From assembly GCA_003667245.1 (NCBI GenBank), contig RCNN01000060.1, forward strand, positions 1 to 64,000: a stretch of 64,000 nucleotides of DNA, written 5' to 3'. Positions 37,919 through 47,542 of this stretch are shown in pieces; position 1 is the first letter of the stretch; each line of letters opens with the position of its first letter. A program made the position numbers and the translations under genes. The notes under the pieces were generated by a model. That model was given only the letters and a program-made list of their open reading frames with translations, did not search any database and had not been told where the DNA came from. This DNA is from Heterostelium multicystogenum. Taxonomy: Eukaryota > Evosea > Eumycetozoa > Acytosteliales > Acytosteliaceae.

Positions 37919-39298
37919 ATGAAATATAAAAGTACAAGAGGAAAGATACATAATTTAACATTTGTCGATGCTGTTAAGATGGGATTGGCAGATGATGGTG
38001 GTCTTTTGATTCCTGAAACCATTCCAAAGATATCGTCGGAAACACTTGAAAAGTGGAGAAATCTATCATTCCAAGAACTCTCATTTGAGATTCTGTCACT
38101 CTACATCGATCAGTCCGATATCCCATCTGCAGATCTCAAGACACTTATTAACAAGGCATACTCGACATTCTCCGACAGCCAGATAACCCCGCTGCATAGG
38201 CTTTCGGAGTCGGGCAATACCTATGTTCTTGAATTGTTTCACGGCCCTACCTTTAGCTTCAAAGACGTTGCCCTTCAGCTACTTGGCAATCTCTTTGAAT
38301 ATGTGTTGAAAGAAACCATGACAGTTGTTGCTGCCACATCTGGTGATACTGGTAGTGCTGCCATATCTGGTCTTAGAGGTCGCCAGAATCTTTCATTGTT
38401 TGTTCTCTACCCTAAAGGTAGGATCTCTGCAGTTCAAGAGCTACAGATGGTAACTGTAGAAGATGCCAACATCCACCCAATCTCTGTTGTTAACTCAAAC
38501 TTTGATGATTGTCAATCACTTGTCAAGACACTCATGAATGACCAAGCATTTAAACACTCACAAAGACTTGGTGTAGTCAACTCTATCAACTGGGCTCGTA
38601 TTCTAGCGCAAATGGTCTACTATTTCTCTGCTTATTTCCAATCAAAAGCAAAGACTGTGACATTTTCAGTGCCAACAGGTAACTTTGGTGATATTCTTGC
38701 TGGATTTTATGCATCTAAGATGGGACTCCCTGTAGACAATTTGATCGTGTCGACCAATGACAATGATATTCTTGACAGATTCTTTAAAGAAGGAAGATAC
38801 GTAAAACCCTCCTCTGTTGTACCAACAGCAGCTCCTGCAATGGATATCAATGTTGCCAGTAACTTTGAAAGATATCTCTATTACCTTTTTGATGAAGATG
38901 CAGATAAGCTTGTCAAGTTTATGAATGAGTTCAACTCGAATGGCAAAGCCAGCATATCTCCGAGCCAATTAGATAGAACCAAAGTGGATAAATTCCTCTC
39001 TGGTCACGTAGGTCACGATGAAATTGTTTGCTACAATTCAAGAATACCATAAGGAGTTGAAGTATACATTGGATCCCCATACAGCTATTGGATTGGCGAC
39101 TGTCAAACACCATGGACTAAATCAGCTATCTCACTTTAAACAGAATAGCAATGAGCATGTATTGATTTGCTTATCAACTGCCCACCCAGCTAAATTCAGT
39201 AAGACAGTAGACCAAGCAATCCACAGTCAAACAAGTGTTGAGCAGCTATTTGAACCCACCAGAAGACTACTAGAGCAGCAATCATTACAAAAAACTTG
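37919..39298 (+). CDS. thrC: Threonine synthase
   Basis: About 460 residues from the ATG at 37919 (MKYKSTRGKIHNLTFVDAV...GLADDGGLLIPE). It is a PLP enzyme converting O-phosphohomoserine to threonine. Family marks: FHGPTFSFKDVALQLLG, with the PLP-binding Lys in SFKD; AATSGDTGSAAISG; VPTGNFGDILAGF; and NDNDIL. The C-terminal part (DPHTAIGLATV, STAHPAKF) is in another frame from about 39020 because of one indel. The SGHVGHDEIV-to-KLFATIQEYHKE junction reads smoothly if the shift is corrected. The length fits the fungal/plant-type class. No intron. Confidence 0.92.
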
Positions 39299-39457
39299 AA
39301 TCGTCATGAAATGCCTTTGGACATCAATCAATTGAAACAATACATTTTTGAAATTTAACAAATAACCATCAAATAAACAGTTAAAGTATGGTAGCTTAAT
39401 AAAGTTTATTGAGTGATCACTAGAATATTGAGGATTAAATCGTGTTCTAATCTCAGT

Positions 39458-42026
39458 TTAGAACAATCCACCAACCATACCATCAACACCAGTTCCACCA
39501 AGTGATTCAATTGAGGACATGTCGATTTGATTGATCTCATTGGTGCTGTTTAATAATTCGATTTGCTTGCTATCAAGTTGATTGAAGCAAGCCTTGCTGA
39601 TGATAAGTGCTGGCTTTTCGCAACCACCAATCTCCAATACCTTCGAGCAGCTGTTTTCCATTTGTTCTTTGGTGAGGTAAAGAATAGGTCTACTCTTGCC
39701 TAGTTGCTTCTCAAGAAGTGCAGCATCTTCAGCTGAAAGAGCATCACGGCAGAACAAGACAATTGATGTTCCGATGAAAAGGAATTTGCTGGTATAGTAA
39801 CCTTGTGATTTGACTTTGACCAATGTGTACTTCATGACTTCAGCCCATTGTTCGACAACTACACTGTGATAACGCTCCTCATCTACAGCGCAATATACAA
39901 CTTTGTTTACACGATCCAAAACCAAACCTGCGAAATCCAAAAAGTGTCCTGGTTTCTCAGAGGTTTGGGTTGGTGATTTCAATTGAGTGTCGCTGTTAGA
40001 GTCACCAACTAATTGGGCGATAGTAGTCAATTGGTACTTGGATGCACCGTTCTCCATACCAGTGAAATCGATAACTCTGGTGTATTGTGATAAACCATTC
40101 AACAAAATGTCGGTTCTTCTTTCATTACGACGTGCTGGATTGGACATTGGATAAAGAACAAGTGTCTTTTCACCAACCTCTGCTTCGGAGTGGGTGGAGA
40201 ACCACTCGGATACGAATACAGCTTGGTCGGTGTTGTGGTGTGGTTCGTGGCAGAACAAATGAACGTCGACATTGTGCTTCCTCAGCTCACGGTGAAGAGC
40301 GGAGTAGTCATGCAATACCTTGGTTCTTGTATCACGGATGACAGAGGCATTAACTAATTCACTACCCATTCTTGCCTTTACGAAATAAGTGGGAGAGACC
40401 ATGAGCACCTTGTTGGAGCTCTGGACACAATTTTTGTTGTTGGATGGTGCAGTAACAGCTGCAGCTGTGACAGGTGATACTGGTGGCTGGTATGAGGAAG
40501 GGCGCCTACTGACGACCTGTGAGCAACAGTGAACTGATCCATACATCTTTGTTACTGTCCTTGAAGTCTACAAACAGCAATTTAACAGTGGACTTCATCT
40601 TTCTGGCGATAGTCTTGGCTGTGGCTTGGTCGACTACAATGAACTTACCTTTTCCAATGTTCAAACCATTGCAACCATAATCCATTTGATTTTGATTGGT
40701 GACCATCAACAACTCGAATCCTTGCTCAACAAGATATCTTGAAAAATTCGATATCATGACGTACCAACTCGTACTTTCCAGTGGCGGGATTACGACGGTA
40801 CTCATCTACCAAACGTCGGATGGGTGACTCCTCTCCACAGATATCTTCGAGAATCAACATAGTACGTTCATTGATAATGTTGCAAACTGTGTCTAAATGC
40901 ATACGCTGTTGGTGCAAATCCAAAGTAGTCCTTGACTACTGCGACACGGTTGGTTCCAAGCAAGTCGTTTCTCATGAGATAGTCAACAGCTGCGAAATTC
41001 GAACGCAAACCGACACCAATGTAGCAGAGATCTGATCCAGCAGGGTAGAAATCACCACCCTCCAACTTTCCTGGTGCAGGAATCTCACCGATAACTGGTA
41101 ATCCCAACAAATCAAAACATAAACGCATCAACTCCACCTCTGGAGCCACGGATGGGTGAACTTAAACTTGCCATAAACAATACCCTTTGCTGTGGTAATC
41201 TGTTGATCTCTTTGGAAAACTAGATTTACCAATGGATGGCTTTAATAAGATACTAATTAATATTCCCTTTCCCAGCTAATCAGTTACCTGTCATGCAATA
41301 TCATACTTACAATGAATATTCAGTTGCCAACAACTCTGTATCTCTTTCTGATTTTCTCCAATTTAATGGTTGGTCTGGTCAAGATGACCTCTACCAATTG
41401 CTCTACACTCATTGAGTCAATACATTTACGCTTATAGTCGTCAGAGAGCAACAGTTGATCCTTTGCTCCCAACTCTTCCTTCTTTTGGTTGGAATCCAAT
41501 TCATATTTGATACATTTAAATGCAAACTCTTCCAATCTGACTCTTTTGCGATATCTCCTGTTTCCTAATTTATGTCGAGATAGCACACACGTTAATATCA
41601 AGCACATCATCGTTGGTAGCATCGATGCTAACTACATCTACATACTGAAGTAAGGATCTCTCTAACGGTCTTTACAATGCAACCTTCGTCCTCGAGGAGT
41701 TTTCTGAATTTTTCTGTGTTCTTCTTGTGCCTTTGAAAGATCGAGTGGCTCCTCATAGAGTGATCCGTTTGGATGAATAGATCCCATCCATTGTGCTAAT
41801 GATGGTTCATTCAACTATATACATTTGATCAAAAGATCGATCAATCAGTGTCAGATCATCAATAATAATAATAGAATGGACTAATCTATAGAGGCTAATA
41901 AATACATACAATAACAATGTTTGCTTCATCGTTTTCGTGAATTTGGTTGAATGAATAATCAGATACAGTGATATCCACTGATTTAGATAGATTATTACTA
42001 CTGAAAATATGATTATTATGATTCAT
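39458..42026 (-). CDS. Arginine deiminase fused to a CtlX-like amidinotransferase module
   Basis: About 820 residues in at least three exons; the start ATG at 42026 (MNHNNHIFSSNN) precedes introns at 41909-41815 and about 41309-41230. The first module matches arginine deiminase: LGAKDQLLLSDDYKRKCIDS, VNLVFQRDQQITTAKG, APGKLEGGDFYPAGS, HLDTV (catalytic His, near 40899), and near 40540 VHCCSQ at the position of the catalytic Cys motif. The second module (about 40400-39458) resembles CtlX-type proteins: VSPTYFVKARMGSELVN, EWFSTHSEAEVGEKTLVLYPMSNPARRNERR and FLDFAGLVLDRVNKVVYCA. Its FLDFAG replaces the usual FLEGTG, so it may be inactive. Several one-base shifts occur (near 40740, 40560, 41150, 41330 and 41600). 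Deiminase activity is likely; the second module's role is unknown. Confidence 0.75.
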
Positions 42027-43945
42027 TTCATTTTTTCTTTGTTTATATTTAAATATTTATTTAATAGGCCTAGTGTTAAGTTTACGATAATTATGTATAA
42101 TCTGACTTTGGAAGTCTGTTGAGGCACCTGACCGACTGTGACTGAACAACCCAAAACAACAAATGTAGTTGTTTGATATGTGTTTATTGTTTATGAAAAA
42201 AAACAACAGTGTCACACCACCAACTTGTTCGCACGAATTTTCCCACGGCACAGTGAGATTTAAATTTAATGACATCTTAATTTTATGAATGACATTTTTT
42301 TTATGAAATTGAAAGCACTACATTCCCACCATAATTAGCTTAAAATCAGTCAACAATAACTATCTTTGTTTTTAAATTTTTGAATAAGCTTATTGATTCT
42401 TAAAAATGATTTTTCGGTAATTAATTTTTAATCCTATGATTTCCTTTTTTCGGATTGAAACCAGTGTTTTATCTTAACTGGATTTCTTGTTAACATATTC
42501 CCAATGGGAACAAAACGCAAGTCTCATCTATTTATGGTTGATATTGAGATGTTTTTTGATATTACTTTTTTCTTTCATCATACCAACAAAACTTGATTAA
42601 CTATTTTAATCAATTAATACCATTTTACTAAATCACTATATCTAAAAGAACATTTAATCTTCCACAAGATTTCTTTTTTTATATTAAATTATGTTAATAA
42701 TAATAAAAACCTGATCAGAGGATGTTGAAATCTTTAAATGCCCTTAGAATGTCAATAAATCTTGAATAAAAGTGTATTTACAAAGAAAAAGTATATATAG
42801 TGAAATATATACAAGTTTGTAGAATATAGTTTTTTCTTAAAAATAAATAGACAAAACATATATGAGATAAAACTTTTAATGACTATTGAAATAAGAATCT
42901 ATTGTGATTTGAGTATTCTTTTGAGCAAAAAAAAAACATATTTAAAAACTTACCATTGGTGATTTTTAGAGAGAGGCAGTTAAAGGAGTGATGTATTGTG
43001 AAACCAAACATTTAGAATAATATCTAAGACGTCTTCTGTTTTTACAACAAAGCTAAAGTACTCAAGATATAGGTGAAGACATTGGAGATAAGAAACAACG
43101 AATTAAACTTCTTCTCTAAAGCTATAAGAGGTGTTGGAGATGTGAACCCAAACCAATTCAATCATCTAATTGTTATTATTTTAATTTCACAGAACAAGTG
43201 GAACTCTAAAGGATATAATTATATATTACAAAATAAAAATGATTTTATAACATATGTTATAAATGTATAAATTAAAATAAGAAAAATTTATCCACCATAT
43301 CAAAGATTAAATTTTTTCAATGTCATTTAAACAATGTTATTAAAGAATTAAAAAGGTAAATATGTTGATAGTACAATATTAATGAAAAGTTATTCCACTG
43401 GGATTGAAGTAATACTAATATAATGTTGTTACCAAAGATTAATCAATGAAACTAGTAAAAATCAATCCAGTCTATTTGGCTATATGGGTGGGGGAAAACA
43501 AAAAAAAAAAAAAAAATTAAGGTTGAATGGAAAATTCAATCTGAAGATCAACGTTGCACAATAGATATTGTTTTTTTTAGAGTCTGTTGTCATTCTACAA
43601 TTTTTGAACTTAACTTTGGTCCTTTTTCTAAAGAAAGGTGGCTCTATAAATTTATCTTCAATATTCAAGATGATGATAAATTTCATAATTATAGAATTAA
43701 TCCATTGGAAAATAATAGAATAAACAATGGAAAATTAGATTAAAAAAATATTAATAATATGCATATGCAATGCTGGCAAATGGAATTATATTACTATTTA
43801 AATATTTCTTATTCATATGGAAATATTATACTTATACTAAAAATCCAATAATATATAATTATATATCTGTAAATACTATCTTTTCTATCCATAAACATAT
43901 AAATTTGTTACCTATTCAATATCACTTATTTTTTTTACAATTACC
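42027..43945. other. Intergenic, 1.9 kb
   Basis: Divergent spacer between the arginine deiminase fusion and the hexosaminidase. Very AT-rich, with A/T runs (e.g. A17 near 43500). A 65-codon open frame at 43073-43270 has no recognisable features and is probably chance. Confidence 0.45.
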
Positions 43946-45651
43946 ATGCTACATTTTAATAGGAATAAAAAGATTTATTTAATAATTATTGTGGTAATGG
44001 TTAGCATTACTGTTGTATGTACCACTTCTTTAATATTAAGAAAAAAATCAAATAATAGTGGAAACAAAAATGATCCAACTCCAGAACCACCATCAAAGAT
44101 CTATCTTGATAGACCAATGTTAGTTCCATGGCCATATGAAATTCAGTACCAGAATGATACTATAAGAATTTCAAATGATTTCAAAATTTACTTCAAATTC
44201 AACTTCAGATATTATTTTGCAAGCTATAAGGAGATATGAATCATTAATACCTATCAACTATGTTGCTTGGGATACCAAAATAATACCTACTTTAGAGGAG
44301 TGTATTCTATCTATTGATTCTGAAAATGAAGACCTTTTCATGGGAGTTGATGAATCTTACAATATTTCGATTTCATCTGATCCAACCTGTTTTATTCAAT
44401 CAAGAACAGTTTATGGTACACTTAGAGCTTTGGAAACTATTTCACAGCTATTTACAATGAATAATAATACTGGAATGATGGAGTTAAGATTCGCACCAGT
44501 TTCTTATAAATGATCAACCAAGGTTTCCACATAGGGGAGTATTGTTAGACACTTCTCGTCACTTCTATTCAATTCCAGTTATAAAACAGTTTATCGACAG
44601 CCTTGCATATGCTAAAATGAATGTATTTCATTGGCATATCGTTGACTCCAACTCTTTTCCAATGGAAAGCAAACTCTACCCAAATATGTCATTGGGTTCA
44701 TTTAACGCCTATGAAATTTATAGACAATCAGACATTATCGATATTATTCAATACGCCAAGTATCGCGGAGTACGTGTAATGCCAGAGATCGATGTTCCAG
44801 GTCATGCTCATTCCTGGGGCTATCCATTCCCAGAAATACTTCCAAAAGGCTATCAAAATATGAAGAACTGCCACTCAGACAGAAACAATTGGGACAATGT
44901 TCCACTTGATCCGACCAACCCCAAAACCTTTGATATTTCCCAAAGCATTATCACAGAGGCAATAGGTTTATTCAATGATGAGTTCATGCATATTGGTGGT
45001 GATGAAGTAGATAGAAACTGCTGGCAAAATGATGAAATCAACCAATTCATGAAAAGCAACAATTTGAATGGTTTTGATGATTTGGAAAGATGGTTTGACA
45101 AGAAAGTTCAAGACCATGTAATATCCCAAAAGAAGAGTCCAATTGTATGGGAAGATTCATTTTTCCTTTTTGGACTCCAAAAAGATGGTCATGTGATTAA
45201 TGTAACACTTCCTAAAGAAACAATTATTCATCTCTACCACAATATTACCTTAACTGCAGATATTGTTAGTCAAGGATATAGATGTATTGTGTCCAATGCA
45301 TGGAGTTGGTACCTCGATCTTAATCAGCCATGGAGTGCCTATTACACAAACGAAATTGGTGAATACATTGATCAGAATGATCCGCAACATGTTGAACGAT
45401 TGTTAGGAGGTGAGACTTGTCTCTGGAGCGAAAACATCGACCAAACAACTCTTTTTAAAAGAGTTTGGCCAAAGAGTGCAGCCGCATCAGAAAGACTTTG
45501 GTCCACTGCCAACATGAATGATACGAATGAGTTTGAACCAAGACTCAAAGCATTCAACTGTCATCTTTACTACAGGGGATTTGGTGTCACTCAAACCGAT
45601 ATTTTACCAGGATCATGTTTTGATTCGAAATTTATTAATAGCTATCAATAA
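43946..45651 (+). CDS. Beta-N-acetylhexosaminidase (GH20)
   Basis: About 560 residues. The ATG at 43946 is followed by a signal-anchor/leader helix (KIYLIIIVVMVSITVVCTTSLIL). The GH20 N-domain (PWPYEIQYQNDTI, TVYGTLRALETISQLF) leads into the catalytic barrel: PRFPHRGVLLDTSRHFY, MNVFHWHIVDS, MPEIDVPGHAHSW and HIGGDEVD with the Asp-Glu catalytic pair (about 44992-45015). WSWYLD, GGETCLWSE and WPKSAAASERLW complete the substrate pocket. Two frame shifts near 44190 and 44520 split it into three segments. It is a lysosomal or secreted exo-enzyme that removes terminal GlcNAc/GalNAc. The retained hydrophobic N-terminus could be a cleaved signal or a membrane anchor. Confidence 0.9.
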
Positions 45652-46063
45652 CTGTGACAATGTTGAATGAATCGGATTATATAACCAAAATAAAATAAAA
45701 TGATGATCTAATTAGTAAAATTTAATCTTTTTTTAATTTGAACAGATGCCAATGTTGGAGCGATTATATACCCAAGAGAACAATTTATAATAACTTCATT
45801 TCTTTTACTTCAGAACTCTCTTTACCAACTAATAATACAACAATATGTCATAATCTATGTATAGTTTTAGTGGTCGGTTCTGAATAGTTTGGAACATCAT
45901 CTTTCCCGTTGATTGATTAATGTTACCTCTCAGTTTGGATCTCTGGAATGAGTGATAACAGTTTGATTGTTTGGTCAGGTTGTTGACTGTTAGCTTAAAC
46001 CTGATCCATATATAGAAAAACTTGTAATGAATAATAATTTGAGGAAATTTTAAAAAAACATTG
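45652..46063. other. Intergenic upstream of tRNA-Met
   Basis: 0.41 kb AT-rich spacer; nothing else seen. Confidence 0.5.
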
Positions 46064-46136
46064 ATCAGGTTAGCTCAGCTGGCAGAGCGTAGGTCTCATA
46101 ATCCTAAGGTCGTGAGTTCAATCCTCACACTTGATA
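46064..46136 (+). tRNA. tRNA-Met (CAT), elongator type
   Basis: A full cloverleaf is visible. The acceptor stem ATCAGGT pairs with ACTTGAT with one G-T pair. A box: TTAGCTCAGCTGG. The anticodon loop is CTCATAA with anticodon CAT. T arm: GTGAG-TTCAATC-CTCAC, with a B box match GAGTTCAATCC. The discriminator is A at 46136, and a T5 pol III terminator follows at 46137-46141. The loop and variable region match eukaryotic elongator methionine tRNAs. No intron. Confidence 0.92.
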
Positions 46137-46177
46137 TTTTTAAATATTTTACCTTAATGCGCGCATTTTGAAAGATG

Positions 46178-46190
46178 ATAATTTTTTGCC
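46178..46190. repeat. Left 13-bp direct repeat (putative target-site duplication)
   Basis: ATAATTTTTTGCC, an exact copy of 47013-47025. The pair brackets the two poly(A)-tailed repeat units, as expected of target-primed reverse transcription. Confidence 0.75.
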
Positions 46191-46283
46191 CAAGGAAGAA
46201 TAGCTGATGTGGTATGGTAGTCTGCTTGTGACGCTTGCCCAAGGCAGAATAGCTGATGTGGTATGGTAGTCTGCTTGTGACGC
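46186..46283 (+). repeat. 49-bp tandem duplication of the tRNA-like head
   Basis: Units 46186-46234 and 46235-46283 differ at one base (GGAAG/GGCAG). Each carries an A-box-like TAGCTGATGTGG. Only the second is followed by a B box. The duplicated unit starts with TTGCC from the flanking direct repeat, so it probably arose after insertion. Confidence 0.8.
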
Positions 46284-46618
46284 CTTGGGTCGTGGGTTCG
46301 AATCCCGGGTTTTCCAGTTTTTCCCCATACACTTCCAGTGAACCCATGTACTTTCAAAGTCTGTATGATACCATCCCGCCATGAAGAATATGTAAATTGA
46401 CAAGCGAAGCCCTCAACTACTTAAACAATTGGTGTACTCTTAAAATCTTCTGTCGCTTCGAAATACTTAACAGTCCACTGTTGAAACACCTTGCTCCAAA
46501 TAATAATAGGCAGTCATGCCTCTATAAAATGATGGTCATCACAACCGGCCTGTGGTTGTAAAAAGAAATCTGTAGGCTTCTAAACCCTACCTTAAATAAA
46601 CAACTGTATGGTTATAAC

Positions 46619-46647
<29 letters not shown>
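46191..46647 (+). mobile_element. tRNA-derived SINE-like element, copy A (longest)
   Basis: The head is tRNA-like: A-box match TAGCTGATGTGG (46250-46261) and a perfect B box GGTTCGAATCC (46295-46305), 33 bp apart, with a partial T stem and a GGAAGAA/GTTTTCC acceptor-like pairing (6 of 7). A body of about 300 bp follows and ends in 29 A (46619-46647). There is no coding capacity; open frames on the opposite strand are antisense shadows of the head and body. This layout fits a pol III-transcribed SINE mobilised by a non-LTR retrotransposon. The parent tRNA is uncertain: the anticodon arm is degenerate, with an Asp/Val-like look. Confidence 0.7.
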
Positions 46648-46650
<3 letters not shown>

Positions 46651-47012
46651 TGACGCCTTGGGTAGTGGGTTCGAATCCCGGGTTTTCCAGTTTTTTCCCA
46701 TACACTTCCAGTGAACCCATGTACTTTCAAGTCTGTATGATACCATCCCGCCATGAAGAATATGTAAATTGACAAGCGAAGCCCTCAACTAAGTAAACCA
46801 TTGGTGTACTCTTAAAATCTTCTGTCGCTTCGAAATACTTAACAGTCCACTGTTAAAACACCTTGCTCCAATAATAATAGGCAGTCATGCCTCTATAAAA
46901 TGATGGTCATCACAACCGGCCTGTGGTTGTAAAAAAAAGAAATTTGTAGGCTTCTAAACCCTACCTTAAATAAACAACTGTATGGTTATAACAACAAAAA
47001 AAAAAAAAAAAA
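46648..47012 (+). mobile_element. SINE-like element, copy B (5'-truncated head)
   Basis: Starts inside the head at TTGTGACGCC immediately after the A-tail of copy A. It retains the B box (46668-46678) but lacks the A box. The body matches copy A with roughly ten differences, and the A-rich tail ends at 47012. The head-to-tail joint suggests a dimeric transcript or insertion into the A-tail. Confidence 0.68.
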
Positions 47013-47025
47013 ATAATTTTTTGCC
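47013..47025. repeat. Right 13-bp direct repeat (putative target-site duplication)
   Basis: Exact match of 46178-46190, directly after the A-tail of copy B and directly before the truncated copy C. Confidence 0.75.
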
Positions 47026-47227
47026 ATTGGTGTACTCTTAGAATCTTCTGTCGCTTAAATACTTAACACTCAACTGTCGAAACACTTTGCTTCAAATAGT
47101 CTGTAATACCTTTATAAAAATGATGGTGATAACAACAGGTCTGTGGTTTTAATAAGAAAATTGTAGGCCCCTAAACGTTACTATAAATAAACAAGTATGG
47201 TTAAAACATTAAAAACAAAAAAACAAC
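47026..47227 (+). mobile_element. SINE-like element, copy C (old, 5'-truncated)
   Basis: Starts at ATTGGTGTACTC, matching copy A from 46428. It is clearly more diverged than copies A and B, with several indels, and ends in an A/AAC-rich tail. Copies A and B appear to have inserted next to it. Further weak similarity (CCTGTGGTTG) continues near 47230-47245. Confidence 0.6.
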
Positions 47228-47542
47228 AGGACCTGTGGTTGGAAAGACTAATGACTTACCACTATACCATTATAGAATGATAGGATGTAAAAACTAATCT
47301 ATAGTTTCTAAAGTCTTCCGCACTTCAAGTCAACATTCATCTAATTTTATATCTTGAATGTAAAATTCAAAAATAGAAAAAATAATTATAATCAACTCAA
47401 ATGTCTCAATCTTTCATTTACTATCCAATTAAAATTGCTTTCGAAAATGGATGATTTATAAATGCCACATTATTGATAGAATACAACTGTGTTATTTTAT
47501 CATTTTTTTTGTTGTTTTTTTTTGTTATTTTATTTTGTTAAA
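47228..47542. other. Intergenic, 0.31 kb
   Basis: AT-rich spacer after copy C, to the 3' end of the Bre1 gene. Possibly a decayed repeat fragment at its start; nothing else seen. Confidence 0.4.

Noticed and set aside
43073..43270. 65-codon open frame in a 1.9-kb gap
   Set aside because: No start context, no GC rise, no recognisable composition.
46096..46775. Open frames antisense to the SINE region (peptides with RTHDPRR-like stretches)
   Set aside because: They are antisense translations of the tRNA-like head and its repeats, and are repeated once per copy.
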